Of a stretch of DNA of 40,910 bases, positions 9,354 through 16,956 are shown piece by piece. A model generated the notes under the pieces. The model was not told where the DNA came from. It saw nothing but the letters and a program-made list of their open reading frames with translations, and searched no databases. This DNA comes from Clostridium polynesiense (GTDB lineage: Bacteria; Bacillota; Clostridia; Clostridiales; Clostridiaceae): the NCBI RefSeq assembly GCF_000820705.1, contig NZ_CCXI01000159.1, positions 1-40,910 on the forward strand, in the 5' to 3' direction. Within the stretch, counting starts at the first letter, position 1. Every line of letters starts with the position of its first letter. Position numbers and translations under genes: made by a program.

Positions 9354-9388
9354 ATTATTTTAATTTAAGCTAATGAAGTTAACCTCAT
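9354..9388 (-). promoter_or_regulatory. feoAB promoter with overlapping palindrome
   Basis: On the minus strand -35 TTAACT (9377-9382) and -10 AATAAT (9354-9359) are 17 bases apart. The -35 is inside a 16-bp palindrome ATGAGGTTAACTTCAT (9373-9388) with one mismatched pair around GTTAAC. The centre resembles metal-dependent repressor sites of the DtxR/MntR type more than a classic Fur box. Binding of such a repressor is inference. Confidence 0.5.
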
Positions 9389-9417
9389 CTAACTTTCCTA
9401 ATGTATTGTATGAAAAA

Positions 9418-9484
9418 GGTGCCAGGCACGTGACAAGTGACAAACTGCAAAATTCAGTTTGTCACTTGTCACGTGCCTGGCACC
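9418..9484. repeat. 67-bp perfect foldback repeat, copy 1
   Basis: Thirty-base perfectly complementary arms (9418-9447 and 9455-9484) around a 7-base loop. The outer end GTGCCAGGCAC is itself a palindrome, and the inner part carries TGACAA twice. A copy at 25080-25146 differs at only one base. The right arm encodes the last residues and stop of the acetyltransferase gene. No transposase gene is in the window; a REP-like, non-autonomous mobile repeat is the best guess. Confidence 0.85.
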
Positions 9485-10403
9485 TGTAGAAGGTTATATG
9501 ATCCTGCCATCTGCCATTTATATAAAGATAATTTTTATTAAGTCCCAGTTCTTCAAAGCCGGAGCTTTTAAGCACCCTTTGAGATTTTATGTTATCCACC
9601 AGGGTAGAGGCTTCTACTCTATGAAGCTCCAGTTCCTCAAAAGCATAGCTGCATATAAGTTGTACGGCTCTTTTCATATATCCCCTTCCCTGATATTTTC
9701 CATCTATTGAGTATCCTAGTATTCCGCTTTTAAACACTCCATACACTATATTGGAAAGCTTAATTTTCCCAATGAGAATGTCATTTATAAAAATTCCGAA
9801 ATCAAATCCTGTTCCATTTAAAAAATGCCTATAACTGTCGCTTAAAAGTCTTTTTTGAGTTTCCAGAGTGTAAAAATCCTTGTCTCTCCTGGGTTCAAAC
9901 TCCTTAAGATGATTTTTATTTCTAATATAATAATTTAAAAGCTCCTCTGCATTTTGAGGTCCAAGAATTTTAAGCACTATATCTGAGGAGTTTATTATCG
10001 ATGGACTATGTATGCTTAAGGCTTTGTATTTTTCTATATCCATGCCGAAAATAAGCTCATTTTCGTATTTACCTTTAGAAAAAACATTGTCCTCAAGTAT
10101 TCCCTGAAGCTCCATACCACAGTTTATAAAAGGAATTATATCATTGCTTTCCCCTGTATAAATATTTATCTTATGAAGCTGTTCTTTTTTAAATATGGTG
10201 CTTATTATGGCTTTTAATGACCTCTCCATAAGCTCCTGATCATCTTTTTTGTAAAAGTTTATTCTTAATGAACACCTTTTATTTTCGTTATTCATATCAA
10301 ATATTATAAATCTGCCTGCGTTAATCAAAGCTGAATCCTTAATTATATATTCATTAGAAGTTCCTTTTACCGCTTCTATATGAAGGTTGTTCCTTTCATT
10401 CAT
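9462..10403 (-). CDS. Two-domain GNAT-family N-acetyltransferase
   Basis: A 313-residue protein. The C-terminal half (about 145-305) is a RimJ/RimL-type GNAT domain: an N-terminal LKILGPQNAEELLNYY stretch, then GILGYSIDGKYQGRGYMKRAV with the acetyl-CoA loop (Q-x-x-G-R/G-x-G), then HRVEASTLVDNIKSQRVLKSSGF. The N-terminal half (about 5-130) resembles a degenerate second GNAT fold. The substrate is unknown. The start at 10401-10403 follows GGAGAG; a TTG five codons upstream would overlap that site. The last seven residues (RCQARDK) and the TGA are supplied by the 9418-9484 repeat, so the native C-terminus has probably been replaced. It follows the MFS gene by 36 bases, likely in one transcript. 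Confidence 0.85.
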   Translation of the reverse strand: MNERNNLHIEAVKGTSNEYIIKDSALINAGRFIIFDMNNENKRCSLRINFYKKDDQELMERSLKAIISTIFKKEQLHKINIYTGESNDIIPFINCGMELQGILEDNVFSKGKYENELIFGMDIEKYKALSIHSPSIINSSDIVLKILGPQNAEELLNYYIRNKNHLKEFEPRRDKDFYTLETQKRLLSDSYRHFLNGTGFDFGIFINDILIGKIKLSNIVYGVFKSGILGYSIDGKYQGRGYMKRAVQLICSYAFEELELHRVEASTLVDNIKSQRVLKSSGFEELGLNKNYLYINGRWQDHITFYRCQARDK

Positions 10404-10439
10404 GCTGCATCTCTCCAAAAATAAAAATAAATCCTGAAC

Positions 10440-11618
10440 TTATACCTTTTTAACCAGTATATTTTTTGTGTTTTTATATATTAAAAAGTTAAAGATGATA
10501 GAGGTTAAAATACATAAGGGTATTATATAAATTGCTTTGTCTGCACCTATATAATCATTTCCAGCTCCCATTATAAAATTTAAAATCATTCCCTGAAAAG
10601 AGGCTGAAGTGACTATTATCCCCGTTATATAGGAACTGCTTACCGGGAATACCTTGCTGACGCTGGCCACTATAGTTGGGAAGGTAACGGCAAAGAACAT
10701 CCCTGCAGCAGCTACCAGTGCTAATCCGGATTTTCCTGCAATCAATCCTGAGGTATATAAAACCAAGCCTATACTTAAGGAGATTATAATAACCTTAAAG
10801 CTTCCGAATTTTTCTACTACGAAGCCCCCTAGAAGCCTTCCAAGGGTAAAAAGCATAAAGAACGCTGAAAGATAAAGGGATCCGCTGTCCTCATTAAAGC
10901 CAAAGGTATACTGCATATAATTCACCAGCCAGTTGGCTGTACCCATTTCTGCAAACACATAGGTTCCTAAAGCTATCATATAAAAAATGATGAGCTTATT
11001 AGATATTATCTCCTTAAAGGAAAGTTTCTGCTTTTCATCCTCAATCTCTGCCTTAGGAAAAGGAATGAAAAACATAACTATTAAAATCACAGCAAAAACC
11101 ACGGAGATGCCTAAGTAAAGGGTTCTCCAGCTTATTCCGTTATTAAGCATAAATCCGAAGGTTCTTTGTCCTACAGTAGAACCAAAGCCATAAAAAAAGT
11201 GCAGAAGATTCATAACTAAATTCTGCATACTAAGCACTATAATAGGAAGAACAGTATTACTTGCTATGGCTGTGAGACCCAAACCCGCACTGTTTAATGA
11301 TATCCAAAAAGCAAAAGCTATAAAACTGTTGCTTAAAGACATCATTATCAAGGTAACCAGTAGCACTATTATACCTGAAATAAGTACTAGCTTCTGTCCA
11401 ATTTTTTCACATAGATATCCCCCTATAAAGGTGGTTACCATATAAGCCGCTGATGTTCCTATAATCATATAGGAAATTTCCTTATTCCCTACGTTAAAAA
11501 GCTCCTTGAAACCAGGAACAAACACACCTTTTGTATTTTCAGTTACAGCAGCCATAATCATCATAACAAATAATATTATGAGAGCTCCCGGATAAACGGT
11601 TTTTATCTTATTTTTCAT
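10440..11618 (-). CDS. Major facilitator superfamily transporter
   Basis: A 392-residue protein with about twelve hydrophobic segments and an MFS loop 2-3 motif (GGYLCEKIGQKLVLISG) repeated in the second half (LGRLLGGFVVEKFGSFKVIIISL). The overall pattern resembles the fucose-permease-like branch, but the substrate cannot be read from the sequence. The start (11616-11618) is preceded by GGAGG; the longer reading adds 13 residues without a ribosome site. The gene is divergent from the methyltransferase at 11806 and is followed by the acetyltransferase. Confidence 0.88.
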   Translation of the reverse strand: MKNKIKTVYPGALIILFVMMIMAAVTENTKGVFVPGFKELFNVGNKEISYMIIGTSAAYMVTTFIGGYLCEKIGQKLVLISGIIVLLVTLIMMSLSNSFIAFAFWISLNSAGLGLTAIASNTVLPIIVLSMQNLVMNLLHFFYGFGSTVGQRTFGFMLNNGISWRTLYLGISVVFAVILIVMFFIPFPKAEIEDEKQKLSFKEIISNKLIIFYMIALGTYVFAEMGTANWLVNYMQYTFGFNEDSGSLYLSAFFMLFTLGRLLGGFVVEKFGSFKVIIISLSIGLVLYTSGLIAGKSGLALVAAAGMFFAVTFPTIVASVSKVFPVSSSYITGIIVTSASFQGMILNFIMGAGNDYIGADKAIYIIPLCILTSIIFNFLIYKNTKNILVKKV

Positions 11619-11677
11619 ACTTTCCTCCACTTTATATAACAAATAATAAATATACATTTTTAAAGAATTTCAAATAA

Positions 11678-11683
11678 ATTATA
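11678..11683 (-). promoter_or_regulatory. Extended -10 of the MFS gene
   Basis: Minus-strand TGGTATAAT gives an extended -10 (TATAAT at 11678-11683) about 60 bases before the MFS start codon. No good -35 is visible, which is usual for extended -10 promoters. Confidence 0.4.
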
Positions 11684-11718
11684 CCACAATGGAGTACAAT
11701 CTCTATAATTATATTCTA

Positions 11719-11747
11719 TTGAATTTTTTATTTTCTTATGTTTATAT
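11719..11747 (+). promoter_or_regulatory. Possible promoter of the methyltransferase gene
   Basis: TTGAAT (11719-11724), 17 bases, TTATAT (11742-11747), upstream of the start at 11806. The match is moderate in a very AT-rich stretch. Confidence 0.35.
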
Positions 11748-11805
11748 TGTATTTGTAGTTAATAAAACGACATTACACTTATTCTATATAAAGAAAGGTG
11801 ATTTT

Positions 11806-13002
11806 ATGAATAAGCAGAACATAACTAAAGTAAACCTCTTTTTGCTTGGTCTGCAAAACAGATTCAGCGAAAATAATTCGATATTTAAGGATATTTTTGT
11901 TACATATTCAGCAGGTTTGAAGGAATTTAAAGGAAAGGGTTCCTTTGATGCAGGGAAAATTAAATATAATTTTAATGGAAAGACAGAAAGCTTATCCTTA
12001 GAACAGTTATTTAAAAACATTATAGATGAAGCTGAAAAATACGATTCCTTAAGCATTTTATACAGGGAAAGAGGGACAGAACTTCTGATTTCAGCGGATA
12101 ATAAAAATGTAAAGATGAATACCACTGAAGTTAAGGAAGAGGAAGATATTCCAAAAGCTTCTGCAGCTTCCAGCATTAATAACCTGCATTACACAGAAAC
12201 CTCTACCCTTTTAAACAGAGATTACTATATAAAACCGGGAAAAGCAGATGCCCTTTTAAAAGAAATAGGCATTATGACTAAAGAAGGTAAAATTAAAAAT
12301 GATAGGATAAGAAAATACAATCAGATAGATCACTATGTAGAGCTTTTAGAAGGAATTTTAGATACACTTCCAAGGAACGAGGTTATAAATATACTTGACT
12401 GCGGCTGCGGTAAATCTTATTTAACCTTCGTTTTAAACTATTATCTCACAGAGGTTAAAAGGAGAAAATGTCACTTTATAGGAATAGATATTTCAGAGCA
12501 GGTTATAAGCTCTTCAAAAAAGATGGCTGAAAACCTTGGATATAGAAATATGGAGTTTTATGCTATGGACATAAACAGCTATAAGCCCAATAAGAAAGTC
12601 CATGTAATAATTTCCCTTCATGCCTGCGATACTGCTACGGATATGGCACTGGCTGCGGGAATAAAGCTTAATTCCGACGTTATAATAGCTGTACCCTGCT
12701 GTCATAGGGAACTTTTAAATCAGTACAGCTACGAACCCTTCAAAGGAATATTAAAGCACGGAATATTAAAGGCAAGAATGGCAGATGTTCTCACTGACGG
12801 TATGAGATCTATGCTTTTGGAATCTAAAGGCTATGAGGTTTCTATTGTAGAATATATTTCACCCTTGGAAACTCCTAAAAATCTTATGATAAGAGCTGTT
12901 AAAAAGAGAGAAGAAAACCCTGAGGCTATGGAGGATTACATTAAGCTTATGTCTTCTCTTAATGTATACCCTGCCCTATACAATTATTTAAACGAATATT
13001 AA
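11806..13002 (+). CDS. SAM-dependent methyltransferase (PF13679-type)
   Basis: A 398-residue protein. The C-terminal Rossmann methyltransferase has motif I ILDCGCGKSY (196-205), motif II FIGIDIS (224-230), and the signatures LHACDTATD (271-279) and PCCH (297-300) shared with the Methyltransf_32 group that includes METTL25-like proteins. The N-terminal 150 residues are not recognised. Target is unknown; RNA is plausible from family relatives. The ATG at 11806 follows AAAGGTG; a longer reading from 11689 is hydrophobic, lacks a ribosome site and runs through the promoter region. A strong terminator follows at 13068-13101. Confidence 0.85.
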   Translation: MNKQNITKVNLFLLGLQNRFSENNSIFKDIFVTYSAGLKEFKGKGSFDAGKIKYNFNGKTESLSLEQLFKNIIDEAEKYDSLSILYRERGTELLISADNKNVKMNTTEVKEEEDIPKASAASSINNLHYTETSTLLNRDYYIKPGKADALLKEIGIMTKEGKIKNDRIRKYNQIDHYVELLEGILDTLPRNEVINILDCGCGKSYLTFVLNYYLTEVKRRKCHFIGIDISEQVISSSKKMAENLGYRNMEFYAMDINSYKPNKKVHVIISLHACDTATDMALAAGIKLNSDVIIAVPCCHRELLNQYSYEPFKGILKHGILKARMADVLTDGMRSMLLESKGYEVSIVEYISPLETPKNLMIRAVKKREENPEAMEDYIKLMSSLNVYPALYNYLNEY

Positions 13003-13069
13003 TTTATATTATGATGGTAGATCCTACTATAGGGGTCAGACGACATATAAATTTATGTTATGATAGTAA
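13001..13069 (+). repeat. Imperfect 20-bp direct repeat pair
   Basis: AATTTATATTATGATGGTAG (13001-13020) recurs with three changes at 13050-13069. The pair lies between the methyltransferase stop and its terminator, 49 bases apart. Meaning unknown. Confidence 0.5.
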
Positions 13070-13101
13070 AAAATCCAGCAGCTTATGCTGCTGGATTTTT
13101 T
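13068..13101. terminator. Strong terminator after the methyltransferase gene
   Basis: Perfect 15-base arms (13068-13082, 13087-13101) with a GC-rich CCAGCAGC core, loop TTAT, and A/T runs that make it work in both directions. The 13102-13248 stretch after it holds no gene I can support. Confidence 0.9.
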
Positions 13102-13248
13102 CGTTTTAAATAGATTGAACTTATTTAATCTTTAAGGGTACAGTATAAAAAAAGTTATATATGAAATTTATCAATAGCTTAAGCATAGTTAATCTTTAAA
13201 TAAATCCAAATAAAAATATTTAGATATCAAGAGTCCAATAAATTAAGC

Positions 13249-14046
13249 CTAGTTAACCTTTAAGCCTAAAAGCTCTCTTATCACCACAGAGGCAATAATC
13301 ATTCCAGCCACCGGTGGAACAAAGGATACGCTTCCGGGGGTCTGCCTCTTTGTTATAGTCTTTTTCCCCTGCTCCTCAGAAGTATCTGCAGGAACAGTAT
13401 TTACTAAAAGGGCAGGATCAGAAGAATCTACCGCAGGTAAATGGGGCTTTAACGGCACTTCCTCGGAATAAACTACCTTTAAAGCCTTTACTCCCCTCTT
13501 TCTAAGCTCATACCTCATAACCTTAGCAAGGGGGCAGACCTTTGTACTGTATACATCCGTCACCTTAAATTTGGTGGGATCCAGCTTATTACCCGTTCCC
13601 ATGGAACTTATTAGCTTAATATTATTATTCTCACAATATACAGCTACTGCAATTTTCGCTGTAATGGTATCTATAGCATCAACTACATAGTCTACATCCT
13701 CGGTGATGATTTCTGAAAGATTTTCTGAGGTTATAAACATCTCAAGAGCTGTTACCTCACAGCTTTTATTTATAGAAAGCACTCTCTCCTTCATAACCTC
13801 CACCTTGCTTCTTTCAAGGGTATCATAGGTTGCATGAATCTGTCTGTTTAAATTTGTAAGACATATAGTATCGTTATCTACTAAGACTAGCTTTCCCACC
13901 CCTGATCTTGCTAATGCTTCCACAGTAAAGCTTCCTACGCCGCCTATGCCTAAAACTACAACCTTACTATTCTTTAATTTATCAATGCCGTCACTGCCTA
14001 TAAGCAGCTCTGTTCTTGTTAATGAGTGCTGAAGCATAATATTCAT
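13249..14046 (-). CDS. tcdA: tRNA threonylcarbamoyladenosine dehydratase (ThiF/E1 family)
   Basis: A 265-residue E1-like enzyme. It has the nucleotide-binding GIGGVGSFTVEALARSGVG (about residues 33-51), the DNDTICLTNLNRQ motif, the Asp of VDAIDTITAK, and the TcdA-type tail SEEV..GKKTITKRQTPGSVSFVPPVAGM. TcdA cyclises N6-threonylcarbamoyladenosine at position 37 of ANN-decoding tRNAs using ATP. No ThiS/MoaD-like partner or sulphur genes are nearby, which favours this role over thiamine or molybdopterin synthesis. Start: AAGGAG lies four bases before the first ATG; a second ATG three codons in is also possible. A promoter is visible upstream. Confidence 0.88.
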   Translation of the reverse strand: MNIMLQHSLTRTELLIGSDGIDKLKNSKVVVLGIGGVGSFTVEALARSGVGKLVLVDNDTICLTNLNRQIHATYDTLERSKVEVMKERVLSINKSCEVTALEMFITSENLSEIITEDVDYVVDAIDTITAKIAVAVYCENNNIKLISSMGTGNKLDPTKFKVTDVYSTKVCPLAKVMRYELRKRGVKALKVVYSEEVPLKPHLPAVDSSDPALLVNTVPADTSEEQGKKTITKRQTPGSVSFVPPVAGMIIASVVIRELLGLKVN

Positions 14047-14076
14047 TACTCTCCTTTGTATTTATTAACAGCAAAT

Positions 14077-14105
14077 ATTATATTATAGTGAAAATTAAAT
14101 GTAAA
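14077..14105 (-). promoter_or_regulatory. Promoter of the tcdA-like gene
   Basis: Minus strand: -35 TTTACA (14100-14105), 17-base spacer, -10 TATAAT (14077-14082), about 30 bases before the start codon. Confidence 0.6.
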
Positions 14106-14174
14106 ACTATTCTTTAATATTTTCTATTATTTCATAATTATCTTGTTTATATCACTGAATCATAATATATCCAC

Positions 14175-14204
14175 TGAACATTATTGATTATTCTATGCTA
14201 TAAT
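14175..14204 (+). promoter_or_regulatory. Promoter of the marR-type gene
   Basis: A perfect -10 TATAAT (14199-14204) with a weak -35 TGAACA (14175-14180) at 18 bases. The start codon is at 14280, after AAAGGAGG. Confidence 0.5.
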
Positions 14205-14279
14205 ATTATTCTGAATAAACATATTATATACAGTAGTATAAACAGCTCTGCTTTATTTATAAAGGAGGAAACACCATTA

Positions 14280-14702
14280 ATGTTTGATTTAGAATGTTGT
14301 ATTGGATTTTTAACAAACGTTCAGGCAAGAAAATTATCAGAAGCCTTTAATAACAGGCTGTTAGCTAAAGGAATTACCCGAGTTCAATGGATTGCTCTTT
14401 ATTATCTTGATAAGCATGAAAGCCTAAGTCAGATGGAGCTTGCGGATAAACTGAATATTAAACCTTCTACTGTAGTAAGACTTATGGACAGGATGGAAAG
14501 GGACGAATTGGTTCAAAGGGTTCAGAATCCTAAAGACAGAAGATCCTATAATGTAATTTTCACGGATAAAGGAAAAAGCTTCTGGGATACCATAAAGGAT
14601 GAAGGGGAAATAATGAGCAGAGACTTCACCAGAGATATTTCTGAGGAAGACCTAAACACCTTTAAAAAGGTTTTAGAGAAAATGGTAGAAAATATTAATT
14701 AA
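14280..14702 (+). CDS. MarR family transcriptional regulator
   Basis: A 140-residue winged-helix regulator. The recognition part is LSQMELADKLNIKPSTVVRLMDRMERDELVQR followed by the wing NPKDRRSYNVIFTDKG, the classical MarR signature (D-x-R-x-x-x-x-x-L/F-T). The start at 14280 follows AAAGGAGG; the longer reading from 14184 overlaps the promoter. It sits 94 bases upstream of the AhpD-like gene, whose promoter carries ATTAG/CTAAT palindromes, so it probably controls that operon. One cysteine pair (residues 5-6, ECC) lies at the N-terminus and could sense oxidants, as in OhrR-type members; this is speculation. Confidence 0.88.
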   Translation: MFDLECCIGFLTNVQARKLSEAFNNRLLAKGITRVQWIALYYLDKHESLSQMELADKLNIKPSTVVRLMDRMERDELVQRVQNPKDRRSYNVIFTDKGKSFWDTIKDEGEIMSRDFTRDISEEDLNTFKKVLEKMVENIN

Positions 14703-14719
14703 TTTTTTAACAAAGTATA

Positions 14720-14757
14720 TTGATTAGTACCCTAATAGTTGCTATACTAATTATTAG
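14720..14757 (+). promoter_or_regulatory. Promoter and putative MarR operators before the AhpD-like gene
   Basis: -35 TTGATT (14720-14725), 17 bases, -10 TATACT (14743-14748). Two palindromes built from the same half-site overlap it: ATTAGTACCCTAAT (14723-14736) in the spacer and CTAATTATTAG (14747-14757) at the -10 edge. The arrangement suggests repression by the upstream MarR protein. Confidence 0.55.
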
Positions 14758-14796
14758 ATAGTCAATTATCTGAAGATATTTTAGGAGGGGTATTAT

Positions 14797-15150
14797 ATGA
14801 GTAAAAATCCAAGAGAAATGCTTAACAGCTTTATGCAGGGCTTAGAGGGGCTAGGAAGCACAAACAAAGAAAATCTTGATGCTTTTATGAATCTTTTAGG
14901 AACAACTTATGCTCCTAAGCACCTTGATACTAAAACAAAGGAGTTAATAAGCATAGGTGTAGCAACATATAACAGATGTGAATACTGCATAGTTTTCCAC
15001 GCTTATAAAGCCTTAGAAGCAGGTGCTACCAGAGAAGAAATAATGGAAGCTGCTATGGTTTCTGTAGCCTTTGGAGGAGGACCTTCCATGGCTTATTCAG
15101 TAACTTTATTAAAGGATTCCATAGATGAATTTGAAAAAGACTTTCAATAA
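14797..15150 (+). CDS. Carboxymuconolactone decarboxylase family protein, AhpD-like
   Basis: A 117-residue all-helical CMD-family protein. It has the AhpD spacing E49-x11-C61-x2-C64-x3-H68 (CEYCIVFH), the redox-active CxxC plus general acid/base of alkylhydroperoxidases. The His between the cysteines of mycobacterial AhpD is replaced (E-Y), so activity may differ. AhpD-type enzymes receive electrons from a lipoyl domain and dihydrolipoamide dehydrogenase; the next gene encodes exactly those two parts fused. AGGAGG precedes the ATG. I infer a peroxide- or disulfide-reducing role; decarboxylase activity is unlikely. Confidence 0.85.
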   Translation: MSKNPREMLNSFMQGLEGLGSTNKENLDAFMNLLGTTYAPKHLDTKTKELISIGVATYNRCEYCIVFHAYKALEAGATREEIMEAAMVSVAFGGGPSMAYSVTLLKDSIDEFEKDFQ

Positions 15151-15169
15151 AATTTGATTTATTAAAAAT

Positions 15170-15206
15170 AGAGGCTGACTCAGAGTATTAGTTTGAGGCA
15201 GTCTCT
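15170..15206 (+). terminator. Intercistronic hairpin between the AhpD-like gene and lpd
   Basis: Thirteen-base arms (15170-15182, 15194-15206) with one wobble and one mismatch, followed by a short TTT. It could be a partial terminator or a stability element that sets the ratio of the AhpD-like protein to the downstream genes. Confidence 0.5.
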
Positions 15207-15225
15207 TTAACATGGAGGTTAAATA

Positions 15226-16956
15226 ATGAACATTATTCTTGATAATATAAGTGGCGGTGCTAAACAAGGAAAAATATGCAGGATATATATTAAAGAAGGG
15301 AGCAGTATAAAAAGCGGTGAAAAGCTTTTATCCATAGAAAGTAATAAAGGAAGCGTAGATTTTAAATCTCCGGTAACCTGCAGTATAAAAGATGTAAAGG
15401 TTTCAGAAGGAGATATGATAAAAATAGGTGACGTAATAGCTCAGGCGGAATGTACTGAAGGCAGCGCTTCTGCAGAGCCTGTTTCTGCTAAAACCCCTGC
15501 TGCCTCAGGTTCCTCATTCAATTATATGAGCGGTCTTTTAACTCCTAAAAAAGAGGAGACTGAATGTGATATAGCTGTAATAGGCGGAGGTCCGGGAGGT
15601 TATGTAGCTGCAATAGAGGCGGGCAAAAGTGGAGCAAAGGTCATACTTATAGAAAAGGAACATTTAGGGGGAACCTGCTTAAATCATGGCTGCATTCCTA
15701 CAAAGGTATTGGTAAGAAGCGCTGAGATCTATAATAACGCTTTAAGGGGAGAAGAATTCGGAATAGAAGCAGAAAATGTAAAGCTTAACCTTTCCAAGGT
15801 GTTAACCAGGAAAAATAAAATCGTGGAAGAACTTAAAGGCGGAATAGGATATATTCTAAATAAAAGAAATGTAAGGACTATTTATGGAGAAGGAAATTTA
15901 ATTGATAAATCCACTATTTTTGTAAAGGAAGGAAACAAAGAAATAACCATTAAAGCTAAGAACATAATACTTGCTACCGGCTCTGAATCTATAATGCTGC
16001 CTATTAAAGGTAATGATCTTCCCGGAGTTATAACCAGCAAGGAAGCCTTAAACCTAAGTGCTCTTCCTGAAAGCATGGTTATCATAGGCGGTGGAGTAAT
16101 AGGAATGGAGTTTGCCTTTGTATATGCTGAGATGGGCTGTAGGGTTTCAGTTATAGAATATTTTGACTCCATATTAAATACCTTGGACAGCGACGTTATA
16201 GATGTAATTTCCCACAAGGCTGCAGAACTTGGAATTAAGCTTTATACAGGCTCCAAGGCAGAGGAAATAATAAAGGATGAAAATGGACAGCTAATAGTAA
16301 GCTTTACTAAAAAGGAAGAAAAGAAGTTTGTTACAGGAGATAAGGTGCTTATGTCAGTTGGACGAAGTCCTGTAATGAATAAAGATCAGCTTAAAAAGAT
16401 TGGTATTGTCTTAACAAAGGGAAATAGGGCTATAGAGGTAAATGATAAAATGGAAACCTCTGTAAAGGGTATTTATGCTATAGGAGATGTAACTAATAAA
16501 CTGCAACTTGCCCATGTTGCTTCTCATCAGGGAGTAACTGCTGTTAAAAATATTTTGGGAGAAGAAAGTCATATGGATTATTCTGTGGTTCCCAGCGCAA
16601 TATTTACCTCTCCTGAAATTGCAGTTGTAGGGATTACAGAAAAGGAAGCAGGCAAAAGCTCTATGGATATTGAGATAGGAACCTTCCCCTTTGCAGCAAA
16701 CGGAAAAGCCTTAATTCACGGTGAAAGCCAGGGTTTTGTGAAGGTTATTAAGGATAAGAATACAGGCGTTATATTAGGGGGATCAATTATAGGACCCCAT
16801 GCTACGGATTTGATAGCTGAAATTGCTTTGGCAGTAAAAAACAAGTTAACTGATGAAAATATTATAGAAACCATACATGCCCATCCCACCACTGCGGAGT
16901 CTATTCATGAGGCTTCACTGGAGCTTCATGGAGGAGCAATACATTTTGTCAGGTAA
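15226..16956 (+). CDS. lpdA: Dihydrolipoyl dehydrogenase with N-terminal lipoyl domain
   Basis: A 576-residue fusion. Residues 1-78 form a lipoyl/biotinyl domain with the acceptor K41 in ESNKGSVDF. A Ser/Ala/Pro linker (79-112) joins it to a complete E3 flavoenzyme: FAD site GGGPGG (120-125), redox disulfide C151/C156 in GGTCLNHGCIPTK, NAD site GGGVIGMEFAF (about 289-299), second FAD motif AIGDVT, and dimer active-site HAHPTTAES near the C-terminus. E3 oxidises dihydrolipoamide with NAD; here it would also recycle its own lipoyl arm. No E1 or E2 genes are present, so a keto-acid dehydrogenase role is not supported locally. The neighbours are an AhpD-like protein and lipoate ligase. GGAGG precedes the ATG. 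Confidence 0.93.
   Translation: MNIILDNISGGAKQGKICRIYIKEGSSIKSGEKLLSIESNKGSVDFKSPVTCSIKDVKVSEGDMIKIGDVIAQAECTEGSASAEPVSAKTPAASGSSFNYMSGLLTPKKEETECDIAVIGGGPGGYVAAIEAGKSGAKVILIEKEHLGGTCLNHGCIPTKVLVRSAEIYNNALRGEEFGIEAENVKLNLSKVLTRKNKIVEELKGGIGYILNKRNVRTIYGEGNLIDKSTIFVKEGNKEITIKAKNIILATGSESIMLPIKGNDLPGVITSKEALNLSALPESMVIIGGGVIGMEFAFVYAEMGCRVSVIEYFDSILNTLDSDVIDVISHKAAELGIKLYTGSKAEEIIKDENGQLIVSFTKKEEKKFVTGDKVLMSVGRSPVMNKDQLKKIGIVLTKGNRAIEVNDKMETSVKGIYAIGDVTNKLQLAHVASHQGVTAVKNILGEESHMDYSVVPSAIFTSPEIAVVGITEKEAGKSSMDIEIGTFPFAANGKALIHGESQGFVKVIKDKNTGVILGGSIIGPHATDLIAEIALAVKNKLTDENIIETIHAHPTTAESIHEASLELHGGAIHFVR

Noticed and set aside
9418-9484. Foldback repeat as an ordinary terminator
   Set aside because: The arms are far longer than terminators need, there is no T-run directly after the stem, and a near-identical copy sits at an unrelated locus.
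15226-16956. Lpd as part of a pyruvate, acetoin or glycine-cleavage complex
   Set aside because: No E1, E2 or gcv genes occur in the window; a distant complex cannot be excluded but the local context does not support it.
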